In this document: positions 42,922 to 54,522 of the stretch, piece by piece
Layout: every line of letters begins with the position of its first letter
Numbering within the stretch: the stretch's first letter is position 1
NCBI RefSeq assembly: GCF_001429505.1
Contig: NZ_LMJW01000018.1
Span: 62,001-126,000, forward strand
Direction of reading: 5' to 3'
Source of the DNA: Allobosea sp. Root483D1
GTDB taxonomy: Bacteria; Pseudomonadota; Alphaproteobacteria; Rhizobiales; Beijerinckiaceae
DNA: 64,000 bases
Program-made: the position numbers and the translations under genes
Notes under the pieces: model-generated
Seen by the model: the letters and a program-made list of their open reading frames with translations, nothing else
The model's database searches: none
What the model was told of the DNA's origin: nothing

Positions 42922-44925
42922 ATGACGACGTCCGCGATCGACCGCGCCCAGCACGAGCGGCTCGCCAATGCCATCCGCTCCCTCGCCATGGACGGCGTCG
43001 AGCAGGCGAAGTCCGGCCATCCCGGCCTGCCGATGGGCGCAGCCGACGTCGCCACGGTGCTGTTCACCCGCATCCTGAAATACGATGCGGCCGAGCCGCG
43101 CTGGCCTGATCGCGACCGCTTCGTGCTCTCGGCCGGCCATGGCTCGATGCTGATCTACGCGCTGCTCTATCTCACCGGCACGCCGGGCCTGGAGCTTGAC
43201 GACCTCAAGAAGTTCCGCCAGCTCGAATCGAAGACGCCCGGTCACCCTGAGAACTTCATGACCGCCGGCGTCGAGACCACGACCGGTCCGCTCGGCCAGG
43301 GTCTCGCCACCGCCGTCGGCATGGCGATGGCCGAGCGCATGCTCGCCGCCGAGTTCGGCAAGAAGCTGGTCGATCACAAGACCTACGTCCTCGCCTCCGA
43401 CGGCGACCTGATGGAGGGCATCAGCCAGGAGGCGATCGCGCTCGCCGGTCATCAGAAGCTGAACAAGCTGATCGTATTTTGGGACGATAACGGCATTTCG
43501 ATCGACGGCCCGCTCTCGATCTCCGACTCGGTCGATCAGGTCGCGCGCTTCAAGGCCTGCGGCTGGAAGGCCGAGCGCGTCGACGGGCATGATCCCGATG
43601 CGATCGAGGCGGCGGTCCGCCGCGCCCAGAAGTCGAACAAGCCGACGCTGATCGCCTGCAAGACCGTGATCGGCTTCGGTGCGCCGAAGAAGGCCGGCAC
43701 TTCCAAGGCGCATGGCGAGCCGCTCGGCGCCGAAGAACTCGCCGCCGCCAAGAAGGCGCTCGGCATCACCGGCGGGCCGTTCGAGGTCGCGGCCGACGTG
43801 CTCAAGGCCTGGCGCGGCTTCGGCGCCACCGGCTTCGCCGAGCGCAAGGACTGGAATACGCGCCTCGCGGCGCTGTCCGAGCGCAAGCGCGGCGAGTTCG
43901 AGCGCCGCCTGTCGCTGACCCCGCCGGCCAAGCTCGCCAAGGCGCTCGTCGCCCACAAGAAGGCGCTGGCTGCGAGCCCGGTCACGGTCGCGACCCGCAA
44001 GGCCTCGGAGCTGGCGCTTGAAGCCATCATGCCGATCATGCCGGAGCTGGTGATGGGCTCGGCCGACCTGACGCCGTCCAACAACACCCGCACCAAGGCG
44101 GCCGAGGACTTCACGCCGAAGACCCCGAAGGGCCGCTATGTCCGCTACGGCATCCGCGAGCACGGCATGGCTGCGGCGATGAACGGCATCACCCTGCATG
44201 GCGGCTTCCGCACTGCCGGCGGCACCTTCCTGGTCTTCGCCGATTATGCCCGCCCGTCGATGCGGCTCGCCGCGCTGATGGGGCTGCCGGTCGTCTACGT
44301 CATGACCCATGATTCGATCGGCCTCGGCGAGGATGGCCCGACCCATCAGCCGGTCGAGCAGATCGCCAGCTTGCGCGCCATGCCGAACATGCGCGTGCTG
44401 CGCCCCGCCGATGCGATCGAGACGGCCGAAGCCTGGCAGATCGCGCTGGAGCGCACCGACGGACCGACCGTGCTGGCGCTCTCGCGCCAGAACCTCGCGC
44501 CGGTGCGCACCGACGGCACGGCGACGAACCGTTCGGCCAAGGGCGCCTATGAGCTTTTGGCGGCCGAAGGCGGAAAGGCGCAGGTCTCGCTCTTTGCCTC
44601 GGGCTCCGAGGTCGAGATCGCGGTCGCTGCCCGCAAGCTCCTGGCCGACAAGGGCATTCGCGCCCGCGTGGTCTCGGTGCCGTCGCTCGAAGCGCTGCTG
44701 GAGCAGGACGAGGCGACCAAGGCTGCCATCATCGGCGAGGCGCCTATCAAGATCGCGGTCGAGGCCGCCGTGCGCTTCGGCTGGGATGGCGTGATCGGCG
44801 CCGATGGCAGCTTCGTCGGCATGTCCTCCTTCGGGGCGAGCGGCCCCTACAAGGAGGTCTACAAGCATTTCGGCATCACGCCGGAGGCGGTGGCCGAAGC
44901 CGCGATCAAGCGTCACAACGGCTGA
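42922..44925 (+). CDS. tkt: Transketolase
   Basis: A 667-residue transketolase. It has the thiamine-diphosphate motif [14 protein letters not shown] with [10 protein letters not shown], the N-terminal [28 protein letters not shown] and the pyrimidine-domain [13 protein letters not shown]. It transfers two-carbon units between sugar phosphates in the pentose phosphate or Calvin pathways. GGAGAG precedes the ATG at 42922; the frame is open upstream to 42754 without support. gap, pgk and fba follow on the same strand. Confidence 0.96.
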   Translation: MTTSAIDRAQHERLANAIRSLAMDGVEQAKSGHPGLPMGAADVATVLFTRILKYDAAEPRWPDRDRFVLSAGHGSMLIYALLYLTGTPGLELDDLKKFRQLESKTPGHPENFMTAGVETTTGPLGQGLATAVGMAMAERMLAAEFGKKLVDHKTYVLASDGDLMEGISQEAIALAGHQKLNKLIVFWDDNGISIDGPLSISDSVDQVARFKACGWKAERVDGHDPDAIEAAVRRAQKSNKPTLIACKTVIGFGAPKKAGTSKAHGEPLGAEELAAAKKALGITGGPFEVAADVLKAWRGFGATGFAERKDWNTRLAALSERKRGEFERRLSLTPPAKLAKALVAHKKALAASPVTVATRKASELALEAIMPIMPELVMGSADLTPSNNTRTKAAEDFTPKTPKGRYVRYGIREHGMAAAMNGITLHGGFRTAGGTFLVFADYARPSMRLAALMGLPVVYVMTHDSIGLGEDGPTHQPVEQIASLRAMPNMRVLRPADAIETAEAWQIALERTDGPTVLALSRQNLAPVRTDGTATNRSAKGAYELLAAEGGKAQVSLFASGSEVEIAVAARKLLADKGIRARVVSVPSLEALLEQDEATKAAIIGEAPIKIAVEAAVRFGWDGVIGADGSFVGMSSFGASGPYKEVYKHFGITPEAVAEAAIKRHNG

Positions 44926-45034
44926 CCTCCTTGAAATTTTTAAGGCCTGCCCTTGCGTTCCGCCATGGTTTGGCCGATTTGCCCGCGTGAATGACGCCGG
45001 CTTAAGCCGGTGAACGGCGAAGGAGAGGATTGAG

Positions 45035-46045
<1,011 letters not shown>

Positions 46046-46115
46046 CCCACATTTCTGCTGCGGCCGCGCCTTCCCGGAGCGGCCGCGCCTACCCCGCCGA
46101 GGAACGGACCGCGCA

Positions 46116-46580
46116 ATGAACAAGATCGAGCCGACCGTCGCCACGCCGACCACGCCCGTCGAGACCATCGCCGTGCCGCCGGCCCCGAGCATGGCCGAGA
46201 TCGCCGCAGCCCGTGTCCCCGAGCCGAAGCCGGCTGAGCCGCTTGCGCCGAGCGACCCGCGCAAGCTCGACCAGCTCTCGCGCATCGAGGACAAGACGGC
46301 GCGGATCGAAGAGAAGTTCGCGCGCTACGAAGCGGTCCTGACCCGCGCCGAGGCCTCGCTGGAGCGCAGCGCCCAGAAGGTCGACCTCGCCGCCGGCACC
46401 ATGGACTTCGCCGGCCTGCGCGAGGAACTTTCGTCGCTGCGCCAGCGCGTCAACGCCACGCCGCGTTTCGGCGCGCTGCTGCTCACCGGCATCGTCACGG
46501 CGGTCCTGACCGTCATCCTGACGGTGATCGTGCTGAAGGCCGGCGTCCCCGGCGTGCTGCCGCCGATCCTGCCGCGATGA
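46116..46580 (+). CDS. Hypothetical coiled-coil protein with C-terminal membrane anchor
   Basis: A 154-residue protein. The first 50 residues are proline- and alanine-rich (disordered), the middle is a coiled coil (QLSRIEDKTARIEEKFARYE ... LRAEASLERSAQ type heptads), and residues 127-148 form a transmembrane helix (LLLTGIVTAVLTVILTVIVL). I know no family name. GAGGAAC precedes the ATG. Its stop overlaps the next gene's start (ATGA). Confidence 0.75.
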   Translation: MNKIEPTVATPTTPVETIAVPPAPSMAEIAAARVPEPKPAEPLAPSDPRKLDQLSRIEDKTARIEEKFARYEAVLTRAEASLERSAQKVDLAAGTMDFAGLREELSSLRQRVNATPRFGALLLTGIVTAVLTVILTVIVLKAGVPGVLPPILPR

Positions 46581-47146
46581 GCTTCCGCCCGGCCGCCGAT
46601 CTCGCGGACGGGCGCAGTGTCCGCTGGCGGGCGCTGGAAGGCGACGGGCTCGAGCATCTCACGCTGCGGACGGATACGAACGGCCTTCGCGCCGAGGCGG
46701 CGCTGATCGGCGAACGCGACGGCCAGCGCTACGGCGCGACCTATCGCATCGACTGCGATCCTGACTTCACGGTCCGGGCCTTCGATATCGCGGCGACTGA
46801 TGGCCGCAAGCTCGCCATGTCGAGGCGGGGCGGCGGCTGGCACGACAGCGAGCGCGGCCATTTGCCGACCTTCGACGGTTGCGTCGACATCGACCTCTCC
46901 GCGACACCTTTCACCAACACGCTGCCGATCCGCCGCTGCGCCTGGCAGGCGGGCCAGCAGCGGCGGATCGCTATGCTCTTCGTACCCTTCGACAGTTTCG
47001 AGCCCTTCGTCACCGAGCAGGTCTATACCTGCTTCGCGCCGAGGCTCTTCCGGTTCGAGACGGCCGATGGCAGTTTCAGCGCCGAGCTTCCTGTCGACGA
47101 GGACGGCCTCGTCATAGATTATCCCAGCCTGTTTCAACGTCTTTGA
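46577..47146 (+). CDS. Putative glycolipid-binding domain protein (PF06475-like)
   Basis: A 189-residue protein whose pattern matches the putative glycolipid-binding family: opening [29 protein letters not shown], the conserved [19 protein letters not shown] and the end [12 protein letters not shown]. The family is named after structural likeness; no enzymatic role is known. It is coupled to the anchored coiled-coil protein upstream and followed 11 bases later by pgk, so all are likely in one transcript with gap. Confidence 0.82.
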   Translation: MSFRPAADLADGRSVRWRALEGDGLEHLTLRTDTNGLRAEAALIGERDGQRYGATYRIDCDPDFTVRAFDIAATDGRKLAMSRRGGGWHDSERGHLPTFDGCVDIDLSATPFTNTLPIRRCAWQAGQQRRIAMLFVPFDSFEPFVTEQVYTCFAPRLFRFETADGSFSAELPVDEDGLVIDYPSLFQRL

Positions 47147-47157
47147 GAGAGCCCTCC

Positions 47158-48351
47158 ATGCCCGCTTTCCGCACCCTCGACGACGCCGATCTCGCCGGCA
47201 AGCGCGTCCTCGTCCGTGTCGATCTCAACGTGCCGACGGAGGAGGGCAGGGTCACCGATACCACCCGCATCGACCGCATCCTGCCGACGATCCGCGAGAT
47301 CGCGCAGAAGGGCGGCAAGGTCATCCTGCTCGCGCATTTCGGCAGGCCGAAGGGGCGTGACGAGAAGAACAGCCTGCGGCAGGTGGTGCCGGCGCTGGCG
47401 CATGCGCTCGGCCAGCCGGTGATCTTCGTCGGCGACTGCATCGGTGCGGAAGCGCCGAAGGCGATCGCCGCCGCCAAGAATGGCGAGATCCTGTTGCTCG
47501 AAAACACCCGCTTCCACGCCGGCGACGAGGCGAATGATCCCGACTTCGTCAAGGCGCTCGCCGCCAATGGCGATCTTTATGTCAACGACGCCTTCTCGGC
47601 GGCCCATCGCGCCCATGCCTCGACGGAAGGACTCGCGCATCTGCTGCCAGCCTATGCCGGGCGCACCATGCAGGCCGAGCTGGAGGCGCTCTCGGCCGGG
47701 CTCGACAACCCGGCGCGGCCGGTGATGGCGATCGTCGGCGGCGCCAAGGTCTCGACCAAGCTCGAGCTGCTCGGCAATCTCGTCAAGAAGGTCGACGTGC
47801 TCGTCATCGGTGGCGGCATGGCCAACACCTTCCTCGCCGCGCGCGGCGTCACTGTCGGCAAGTCGCTGTGCGAGCACGACCTCGCTGGCACCGCCCGCGA
47901 AATCGAGGAAAAGGCCAAGGCGGCCGGCTGCGAGATCATCCTGCCGGTCGATGCGCTGGTTGCGCGCGAGTTCAGGGCCAATCCCGGCCACCGCGTCGTC
48001 TCGATCGGCGAGGTCGGACCGGACGAGATGATCCTCGACGCCGGCCCGCTCAGCGTCGCCGAGGTCGTGCTCAAGCTCAACACCGTGAAGACCATGGTCT
48101 GGAACGGGCCCTTCGGCGCCTTCGAGCTGCCGCCTTTCGACACCGCGACGGTTGCGGTGGCGAAGGCGGTGGCGGAGCGCGTCCAGAACGGCAAGCTCGT
48201 CGCGGTCGCCGGTGGCGGCGATACGGTCGCGGCGATGAACCATGCCGGCGTCGCCGAGGACCTTACCTATGTCTCGACCGCCGGCGGCGCCTTCCTCGAA
48301 TGGATGGAAGGCAAGGCCCTGCCGGGCGTCGAGGCGCTGCGGAAGAGCTGA
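47158..48351 (+). CDS. pgk: Phosphoglycerate kinase
   Basis: A 397-residue PGK of normal length. Motifs: [10 protein letters not shown] (residues 17-26), [22 protein letters not shown] and the nucleotide-binding [10 protein letters not shown] and GGGDTVAA. It transfers the acyl phosphate of 1,3-bisphosphoglycerate to ADP in glycolysis or runs backward in gluconeogenesis and the Calvin cycle. The ATG at 47158 has GAGAG upstream. Confidence 0.97.
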   Translation: MPAFRTLDDADLAGKRVLVRVDLNVPTEEGRVTDTTRIDRILPTIREIAQKGGKVILLAHFGRPKGRDEKNSLRQVVPALAHALGQPVIFVGDCIGAEAPKAIAAAKNGEILLLENTRFHAGDEANDPDFVKALAANGDLYVNDAFSAAHRAHASTEGLAHLLPAYAGRTMQAELEALSAGLDNPARPVMAIVGGAKVSTKLELLGNLVKKVDVLVIGGGMANTFLAARGVTVGKSLCEHDLAGTAREIEEKAKAAGCEIILPVDALVAREFRANPGHRVVSIGEVGPDEMILDAGPLSVAEVVLKLNTVKTMVWNGPFGAFELPPFDTATVAVAKAVAERVQNGKLVAVAGGGDTVAAMNHAGVAEDLTYVSTAGGAFLEWMEGKALPGVEALRKS

Positions 48352-48405
48352 GCTGAACCGCAGTTTCCGGTTGCGAAACGCAATGTTTATGCTATGTTCT
48401 CGCGC

Positions 48406-48651
48406 ATGAGCGAGAACGTGCAGACGGCAATGTACGAGATCCTGAAAAAGATTCAGGCGCAGCTCTCCGAGCACGACAAGCGCTTCGACGCCGTGGACAA
48501 GCGCTTCGACGAGCTCGGCGACCTCGTTCGCAAGCAGCGGCGAGACACTGCTGGTTTGCTGGTTATGGCGAAGTCCGTAACTGGCAATTTCGCCGAGGAA
48601 CTCGCAGCGATCGAGGAACGTGTCCGGGTCCTGGAAGCGCGCGGGCGTTGA
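48406..48651 (+). CDS. Small coiled-coil hypothetical protein
   Basis: An 81-residue helical, charged protein. Its N-terminal half has a repeat-like motif (HDKRFDAVDKRFDELGD) and its end is a short coiled coil (AAIEERVRVLEARG). This resembles the DUF4164- or hemagglutinin-stalk-like small coiled-coil proteins but I cannot place it. The start is ATG 48406, or ATG 48394 four codons earlier; neither has a good ribosome site. Confidence 0.6.
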   Translation: MSENVQTAMYEILKKIQAQLSEHDKRFDAVDKRFDELGDLVRKQRRDTAGLLVMAKSVTGNFAEELAAIEERVRVLEARGR

Positions 48652-48744
48652 TCGCGTTCACGTTTTCAGCCGGTTTCGCTTTGCGTCCGCCACAGTTCGA
48701 TTCTAAACCCTCCGGATAAAGCAGAGCCCAACCGGAGGATCATC

Positions 48745-49827
48745 GTGGCCCGCATCACGCTTCGCCAATTGCTCGACCATGCCGCCGAGAACGACTACGG
48801 CGTTCCGGCCTTCAACATCAACAACATGGAGCAGGCGCTCGCGATCATGGCCGCGGCGGATGCGACGGACGCGCCGGTGATCATCCAGGCCTCGCGTGGC
48901 GCGCGCTCCTACGCCAACGACATCATGCTCAAGCACATGATGGACGCGGTCACCGAGATCTACCCGCACATCCCGGTCTGCGTGCATCTCGACCACGGCA
49001 ACGAGCCGGCGACCTGCATGACCGCGATCCAGGCCGGCTTCACCTCGGTGATGATGGACGGCTCGCTCAAGGCCGACGGCAAGACCCCGGGCGACTGGGA
49101 CTACAATGTCGGCGTGACCAAGACCGTCACCGACATGGCGCATCTCGGCGGCATCTCCGTCGAAGGCGAGCTCGGTGTCTTGGGTTCGCTTGAAAGCGGC
49201 GAGGGCGAGAAGGAGGATGGCCACGGCTTCGAGGGCAAGCTCAGCCACGACCAGCTCCTGACCAATCCCGACGAAGCCGTGAAGTTCGTCGCGGAGACCA
49301 AGGTCGATGCGCTCGCCATCGCCATGGGCACCTCGCACGGCGCCTACAAGTTCACCCGCAAGCCCGACGGCGCGATCCTGGCGATGCACGTCATCGAGGA
49401 AATCCACAAGAAGCTGCCGAACATGCATCTCGTCATGCACGGTTCCTCTTCGGTGCCGCAGGACCTGCAGGACGTCATCAACCAGTACGGCGGCAAGATG
49501 CCCCAGACCTGGGGCGTGCCGGTCGAGGAAATCCAGCGCGGCATCAAGCACGGCGTGCGCAAGATCAACATCGACACCGACAACCGGATGGCGATGACCG
49601 GCCAGATCCGCAAGATCCTGTCCGAGAACCCCGGCGAGTTCGATCCGCGCAAGTACCTGAAGCCGGCGATGGAGGCGATGACCGCGCTCTGCAAGAAGCG
49701 GCTGGAGGAGTTCAACACCGCCGGCCAGGCCTCGAAAATCAAGCGCGTCATCACGCTGGCGGACATGGCCAAGCGCTACGCCAAGGGCGAGCTCGACCCG
49801 ACCTTCGGCGCCAAGAAGGCGGCGTGA
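48745..49827 (+). CDS. fba: Fructose-bisphosphate aldolase class II (Calvin-cycle type)
   Basis: A 360-residue class II zinc aldolase. It opens with [20 protein letters not shown] and NINNMEQ; the zinc ligands are in VHLDHGNEP and EGELGVLGS, with [10 protein letters not shown] further on. The length and opening fit the class IIB type that includes Calvin-cycle CbbA. It splits fructose-1,6-bisphosphate. The start is GTG 48745 with CGGAGGA upstream. Confidence 0.96.
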   Translation: MARITLRQLLDHAAENDYGVPAFNINNMEQALAIMAAADATDAPVIIQASRGARSYANDIMLKHMMDAVTEIYPHIPVCVHLDHGNEPATCMTAIQAGFTSVMMDGSLKADGKTPGDWDYNVGVTKTVTDMAHLGGISVEGELGVLGSLESGEGEKEDGHGFEGKLSHDQLLTNPDEAVKFVAETKVDALAIAMGTSHGAYKFTRKPDGAILAMHVIEEIHKKLPNMHLVMHGSSSVPQDLQDVINQYGGKMPQTWGVPVEEIQRGIKHGVRKINIDTDNRMAMTGQIRKILSENPGEFDPRKYLKPAMEAMTALCKKRLEEFNTAGQASKIKRVITLADMAKRYAKGELDPTFGAKKAA

Positions 49828-49864
49828 CGATCTCATAGAGCACGCGGATTACTCGGAACCACTT

Positions 49865-49901
49865 CGTCATCCTGGCCGAGCTTCGCTCGCCCAGGATGAC
49901 G
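49865..49901. repeat. Hairpin-forming intergenic element, CGTCATCCTGG...CCAGGATGACG
   Basis: Perfect 11-base arms CGTCATCCTGG (49865-49875) and CCAGGATGACG (49891-49901) with further pairing inside (CCGAG/CTCG). It has the same CGTCAT...ATGACG ends as the element at 37655-37762 and probably belongs to the same class of dispersed palindromes. Confidence 0.6.
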
Positions 49902-49959
49902 ATGGTGGCTCAGTGTGAACTCAGCAGGTTCCAGGCCGATACTTCGGCTTTCGTAGACA

Positions 49960-49985
49960 AAACGCCCGGCTCAGGCCGGGCGTTT
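49960..49985. terminator. Bidirectional terminator between fba and the globin-type chemoreceptor
   Basis: AAACGCCCGGC (49960-49970) and GCCGGGCGTTT (49975-49985) form a perfect 11-base stem with a four-base loop. T residues follow on both strands, which suits the convergent genes on either side. Confidence 0.85.
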
Positions 49986-50023
49986 CTCGTTCTAACAGGG
50001 AGGCTCGGGCGCGGGGCGCCTGC

Positions 50024-51376
50024 TCACGCCGCGCGGTTCTGCTTCGTCAGGTTCTCGAACGCTTCGGTCAGGGTCTCGGCCTGGCGCGTCAACGCCTGGG
50101 CGAGGCCGAGCATCTCATCGACGCCGATCCCTGCGGCCTGGGCGGATTCGTTGACGCAGGCGATAGCCTGCGCGACCTCCTGCGTGCCCTGCGAGGCGAA
50201 GCTGATGCTGCGGGCGATCTCCTGGGTCGCCGCCCGCTGCTCGTCGACGGAGCTAGCGATCGTCAGCGTCGTCTGGTCCATGTCGCCGACGAAGCCGACG
50301 ATGCTCTCGATGGCCTCGACCGCCTCTTGGGTCGCGGCCTGCATCGCCGGGACCTGGGCAGCGATCTCGTCGGTTGCCCTGGCCGTGCGCGCTGAGAGCT
50401 GCTTCACCTCCTGCGCGACCACCGCGAAGCCCCGTCCGGCTTCGCCGGCGCGGGCCGCCTCGATGGTGGCGTTGAGCGCCAGCAGGTTGGTCTGTGCGGC
50501 GATGTCGCGGATCAGGTCGACGATGGAGCCGATCGTCTGCGCCGACTGCGCCAGGCCCTTGACGATCGCTTCGGTCCGCAGCGCCGCCTTGCTGGCATCG
50601 TGAGCCTTGGTCGTGGCGCGGGCGACCTCCCCGGAAATCTCGCTGAGGGAGATGGACAGCTCTTCGGTGGCGCTGGCGACGCTGCCGACATTGTCGGAAG
50701 CCTCATCCGAAGCCCGGGCGGCGGCGACGGCCTGCAGGCCGGTCTCCTTCACGACGCCATTCATCGTGTGCGCCATGCCCTCGACGATGCGGGCGCTGCC
50801 GGTCACGGTGCCGACCACGTTGCGGACAGTGACCTCGAAAGCCGAGATCTCCTGCTGGACGCGCTCGCGGCTCTGGCGCTGAGTATGCGTATAGGCTTCG
50901 AGCAGCAGTTCGAGGTCGAGCTGCACCGCCTTGTTCAAGGCGGCGCGCAGGGCGATGCGCCGGTTGTATTCCTTGGCCTGCCAGACATGGCTGAGCCTGG
51001 CGAGGCCGTCGCGCAGCAGGCCGAGCTCGGCGCCGATCGCATTGCCGACGATGGCATGGCAGATCGCGACGGCATGGGCAGGAACGCCATTGTCGTTGAA
51101 CGCGTTGGCCAGGGTGTGCGCCGACTGCAGATAGCCGTCATCGAGCTCGCCCGAGATCAGCCGGATCCAATGCGCGAGGCGCAATTCATGCACGTCAGGC
51201 TGCTGCATCGCCTTCAGGATCTCGGGCCAGGCCTCGAAATGCTCGTGCAGTTCCGGCAACAGGGTCGGCAGGCGCCGGCGCGCGAACTCCGCCTGCTGCC
51301 GCAGCAGGCCGATATCGGTGGCGTCGATCCGGAAGGTCCGCAAGCGCGCGGTATGCTCGACGATGACTTTGTTCAT
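50024..51376 (-). CDS. Soluble chemoreceptor with N-terminal globin fold lacking the heme histidine
   Basis: A 450-residue protein with no transmembrane segment. Residues 1-165 match the globin-coupled sensor (protoglobin) fold: the HW landmark at 69-70, SGELDDGY, then an all-helical stretch. The methyl-accepting domain follows, with tip [21 protein letters not shown]. In HemAT-type sensors the heme-ligating histidine lies 24 residues after the H of HW; here that residue is Phe93. So the domain may not bind heme and could sense something else. ATG 51376 is used; the frame is open upstream to 51535. Confidence 0.85.
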   Translation of the reverse strand: MNKVIVEHTARLRTFRIDATDIGLLRQQAEFARRRLPTLLPELHEHFEAWPEILKAMQQPDVHELRLAHWIRLISGELDDGYLQSAHTLANAFNDNGVPAHAVAICHAIVGNAIGAELGLLRDGLARLSHVWQAKEYNRRIALRAALNKAVQLDLELLLEAYTHTQRQSRERVQQEISAFEVTVRNVVGTVTGSARIVEGMAHTMNGVVKETGLQAVAAARASDEASDNVGSVASATEELSISLSEISGEVARATTKAHDASKAALRTEAIVKGLAQSAQTIGSIVDLIRDIAAQTNLLALNATIEAARAGEAGRGFAVVAQEVKQLSARTARATDEIAAQVPAMQAATQEAVEAIESIVGFVGDMDQTTLTIASSVDEQRAATQEIARSISFASQGTQEVAQAIACVNESAQAAGIGVDEMLGLAQALTRQAETLTEAFENLTKQNRAA

Positions 51377-51556
51377 GATGCGCGCTGCGTTCGCTTCCGC
51401 TGATGGTCCGTCCGGGACCTTGCCGGCAGTTGGCGAAGAAACGCTTAAGCATGAGGCGGAGGGCGCGTAAGCTGGAAACCCCGCCGCTGCGCTTGCCTCG
51501 CGGCGAGCCGGCTGAGTATAAGCCGGCCGGCGCATAATCAGCGGAGATCAGGGCGT

Positions 51557-52303
51557 ATGGCCGGCCATTCACAGTTCAAGAACATCATGCACCGCAAGGG
51601 CAAGCAGGATGCGGTGCGCTCCAAGCTGTTCTCGAAGCTGGCCCGTGAAATCACCGTCGCCGCCAAATTGGGCATGCCCGACCCGAACATGAATCCGCGC
51701 CTGCGCATGGCCGTGCTGGCGGCGCGTGCCGAGAACATGCCGAAGGACAATATCGAGCGCGCCATCAAGAAGGCGCTCGGCGGCGAGGGCGATAATTACG
51801 ACGAGGTCCGCTACGAGGGCTACGGGCCCGGTGGCGCGGCGGTGATCGTCGAGGCGCTGACCGATAACCGCAACCGCACCGCCTCCGCCGTCCGCTCCTA
51901 CTTCACCAAATCCGGCGGAGCGATGGGCGAGAGCAACTCGGTCTCGTTCATGTTCAATCGCGTCGGCGAGGTCAGCTATCCACCGGAAGCCGGCGATGCC
52001 GACAAGGTGATGGAGGCGGCGATCGAGGCCGGCGCCGACGATGTGATCTCGGATGAGAACGGCCACACCATCCTGTGCGCCTTCGACGCCCTGAACGAGG
52101 TCTCCAAGGCGCTGGAAGCTGCGCTCGGCGCGCCGGCCTCGGCCAAGCCGGTCTGGCGGCCGACCACGACGACGCCGCTCGACGAGGACAAGGCGGCGTC
52201 GATGATGAAGCTGATGGAAGCGCTCGACAATGACGACGACGTCCAGAACGTCTTCGCCAATTTCGAGATCGCCGACGAGGTGATGGCCAAGCTCGGCGGT
52301 TGA
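51557..52303 (+). CDS. yebC: YebC/PmpR family DNA-binding/translation-related protein
   Basis: A 248-residue YebC-family protein. It opens with the invariant [19 protein letters not shown] and has [31 protein letters not shown] and LTDNRNRTA. The family includes transcriptional regulators (PmpR) and factors that relieve ribosome stalling at prolines. Its place a few kilobases upstream of ruvCAB is conserved in Proteobacteria. It is of normal length. Confidence 0.95.
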   Translation: MAGHSQFKNIMHRKGKQDAVRSKLFSKLAREITVAAKLGMPDPNMNPRLRMAVLAARAENMPKDNIERAIKKALGGEGDNYDEVRYEGYGPGGAAVIVEALTDNRNRTASAVRSYFTKSGGAMGESNSVSFMFNRVGEVSYPPEAGDADKVMEAAIEAGADDVISDENGHTILCAFDALNEVSKALEAALGAPASAKPVWRPTTTTPLDEDKAASMMKLMEALDNDDDVQNVFANFEIADEVMAKLGG

Positions 52304-52304
52304 T

Positions 52305-53084
52305 TCAGCGCCCGATCAGCCCGTCCCAGAGCGGCAGGCTGACGAGCGCGCTGAGGAAGATCGTCAAATAGGCGATGCGGCGGAAGGTCTGCTCCGAGGC
52401 CAGGACGAAGGCGTGAGTGCCGAGCCAAAGGCCCACGCCGTAGACGGCGAAGAGCGGCAGCGCCATCAGCGCCGAGGCGAGCGTGATGATGCCCTTCAGC
52501 GCCAGGATCGTGCCGCTGATCACGGTGCTCAGCCCGATATAGGCCTGCAGATTGGCGCGGGTCTTGTGCCGGTCGTTGCGTTGGGCGCTGAGCCAGAACA
52601 CGGCGAGCGGCATGCCGCCGATGCTGGCGAGGCCGTTGCACAGGCCCGACGCCGCGCCGACACCGAGCGAGAGCGGGAGGCCGGGCTTGCCGTGATAGCG
52701 CCAGCCCGAGCCCATCAGGCCGACCGCCGCCAACACGAGCAGCGCCAGAATCCAGCGCATGGTCTCCCGATCGAGCCAAGTCAGCAGGGCGATGCCGATC
52801 GGCAGCGTCAGCGTCGCGGCGATCAGGAGCGGGATGACCTCGCCCCATTCCGCCCGCTTCGCCGCCCTGAACCCCAACGGCAGGGCAAAGGGCATGTCGA
52901 TCACCCAGATCAGCCCGAGCGCCGCGACCGGGCCGAGCACGACCGAGGCCAGCGGCATGAACACCATGGCGAAGCCGAAGCCGGTGAAGCCACGCACCAG
53001 CCCGCCGAGAAAGGTCGCGACGAGAAGGACGAGGATGCCGTCCGAGGTGACACCGGGAAAAAGCGAGATCAGAAAGGCGGTCAT
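52305..53084 (-). CDS. TauE/SafE family sulfite exporter-like permease
   Basis: A 259-residue inner-membrane protein with about eight hydrophobic helices. The TauE/SafE repeat starts are visible (FLGGLVRGFTGFGFAMVFMP; LGVGAASGLCNGLASIGGMP). The substrate is likely an anion such as sulfite or an organic acid. It is only distantly similar to the other TauE protein in the window. It converges with yebC, ending one base after its stop. Confidence 0.87.
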   Translation of the reverse strand: MTAFLISLFPGVTSDGILVLLVATFLGGLVRGFTGFGFAMVFMPLASVVLGPVAALGLIWVIDMPFALPLGFRAAKRAEWGEVIPLLIAATLTLPIGIALLTWLDRETMRWILALLVLAAVGLMGSGWRYHGKPGLPLSLGVGAASGLCNGLASIGGMPLAVFWLSAQRNDRHKTRANLQAYIGLSTVISGTILALKGIITLASALMALPLFAVYGVGLWLGTHAFVLASEQTFRRIAYLTIFLSALVSLPLWDGLIGR

Positions 53085-53402
53085 TGGGTCGATCGGAGAA
53101 GGATGTTCTTTCCTTCACGGAAGAGGCGAGGCGATCAACCCCTGTTGTGGTGATGGCAGCGATGAGCGTCGCTCATCGGTGGCGCGCAACGCTCGCGCCT
53201 CTGGCTCAGGGCTTCGCCGGAGCACGCTTCGTGCGGGCCGGGCCGCCGGCAAGACGGGAGGCCGGATACCTTACGAAACTTTAACAATGCCCGTCATTGC
53301 GCGTTCATCTTGACGGTCCTAGCGTCCTTCAGCCGCGAGACCTCCCGGGATGTTCCGCCTGGTCGACGCAGCGTCAATCCGGCCCCATAGGGGATGACGA
53401 TC
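53085..53402. other. Intergenic stretch without recognisable features
   Basis: Between two divergent genes (TauE-like permease and the secreted protein). I see no gene, RNA fold or terminator that stands out; a weak TTGACG at about 53311 could be a -35 element for the secreted protein gene but has no convincing -10. Confidence 0.5.
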
Positions 53403-53894
53403 ATGACACGCACCAGATTTGCGCTTGCCGTTGGGCTTTTTGCATTGACCGGCGGATTGGTCCTGCAGACATCGTCGCCGGCGCTCGCGCTGACGATGAA
53501 GGAGTGCAGTACCAAGTATAACGCTGCCAAGACCGGCAATACGCTCGGTGGACAGTCGTGGAACGATTTCCGCAAGGCGCAATGCGGCGATACTGCTGCT
53601 CCCGCCGCCGCAACTCCTGCCGCCACGACCACGGCCGCCCCGGCCAAACCGGTCGCCAGTGCGCCCGCTACTGCCGCCAAGCCCGCAGCGGCTGCCGCTT
53701 CGGCCGGCAACGCCATGTTCCCGAGCAAGGTCGACCCGAAATACTCGACTCTCTCGGCTGGCAAGCAGCGCTTCAAGACCTGCAACGACCAGTACAACAC
53801 CAACAAGGCCAATGGCGGCAATGGCGACCTGAAGTGGATACAGAAGGGCGGCGGCTACTACAGCCAGTGCAACACCCGGTTGAAGGGCGCCTGA
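53403..53894 (+). CDS. Secreted hypothetical protein with alanine-rich linker
   Basis: A 163-residue protein with a signal peptide (FALAVGLFALTGGLVLQ, cleavage near ALA-LTMKEC). Two short cysteine-containing segments, MKECSTKYNAAKTG ... FRKAQCG and FKTCNDQYNTNK ... YYSQCNTRLKG, flank a 45-residue alanine/proline/threonine linker; they look like two copies of one small motif reminiscent of PsiF-type repeats. AGGGG precedes the chosen ATG at 53403; ATG 53394 is an alternative. Confidence 0.75.
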   Translation: MTRTRFALAVGLFALTGGLVLQTSSPALALTMKECSTKYNAAKTGNTLGGQSWNDFRKAQCGDTAAPAAATPAATTTAAPAKPVASAPATAAKPAAAAASAGNAMFPSKVDPKYSTLSAGKQRFKTCNDQYNTNKANGGNGDLKWIQKGGGYYSQCNTRLKGA

Positions 53895-54003
53895 GCAAGC
53901 TGTACCGCGGTTGCATCACGTAAGACGGGGTCGAGGCTCGCTTCGGCCCCGTTTCATGCAGCGACGAGGTGCGTCGGAGCCAGATCGAGCATAGCGTTCG
54001 CGC

Positions 54004-54522
54004 ATGTCCGATCCGATTCGCATTCTCGGCCTCGATCCCGGTCTCAGGAAGACCGGCTGGGGCCTTATCGTCAGCGAGGGGACGAGGCTGTCCTTCGTCG
54101 CCTGCGGCGTGGTTGAAAGCGATGGCAAGGAGACCCTCGCCGAACGGCTGCGGCAACTGCATGACGGCATCGCCGGCGTGATCGCGCAGCACGCGCCACA
54201 GGAGGTCGCGGTCGAGGAGACCTTCGTCAACCGCGATCCGCAATCGGCACTGAAGCTCGGCCAGGCGCGCGGCGTCGCGCTGGTGGTGCCGGCGCTGGCC
54301 GGGCTCGATGTGGCTGAGTACGCCGCCAATCTGGTGAAGAAAACCGTGGTCGGCGTCGGCCATGCCGACAAGAAGCAGGTGCAGGCGATGATCCGCGTGC
54401 TGCTGCCCAAGGCCGAGACGCGCAGCGCCGATGCGGCGGATGCGCTTGCGGTCGCGATCTGCCATGCGCAGCACCGCGGCGCCCGCGCGCTGCTGGCGCA
54501 GTATCAGCTGCGGAAGGCGTAG
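54004..54522 (+). CDS. ruvC: Crossover junction endodeoxyribonuclease RuvC
   Basis: A 172-residue Holliday-junction resolvase. The catalytic acids are present: Asp in [13 protein letters not shown], Glu in AVEETFVN, and the pair in [14 protein letters not shown]. RuvC cuts the junction held by RuvAB during recombination repair. Its 3' end overlaps the convergent oxidoreductase by 19 bases. In most relatives ruvC is directly followed by ruvA; here the two are separated. Confidence 0.96.
   Translation: MSDPIRILGLDPGLRKTGWGLIVSEGTRLSFVACGVVESDGKETLAERLRQLHDGIAGVIAQHAPQEVAVEETFVNRDPQSALKLGQARGVALVVPALAGLDVAEYAANLVKKTVVGVGHADKKQVQAMIRVLLPKAETRSADAADALAVAICHAQHRGARALLAQYQLRKA

Noticed and set aside
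53085..53393. Small frames in the gap before the secreted protein gene
   Set aside because: Short, unsupported by ribosome sites, and without recognisable composition or family pattern.
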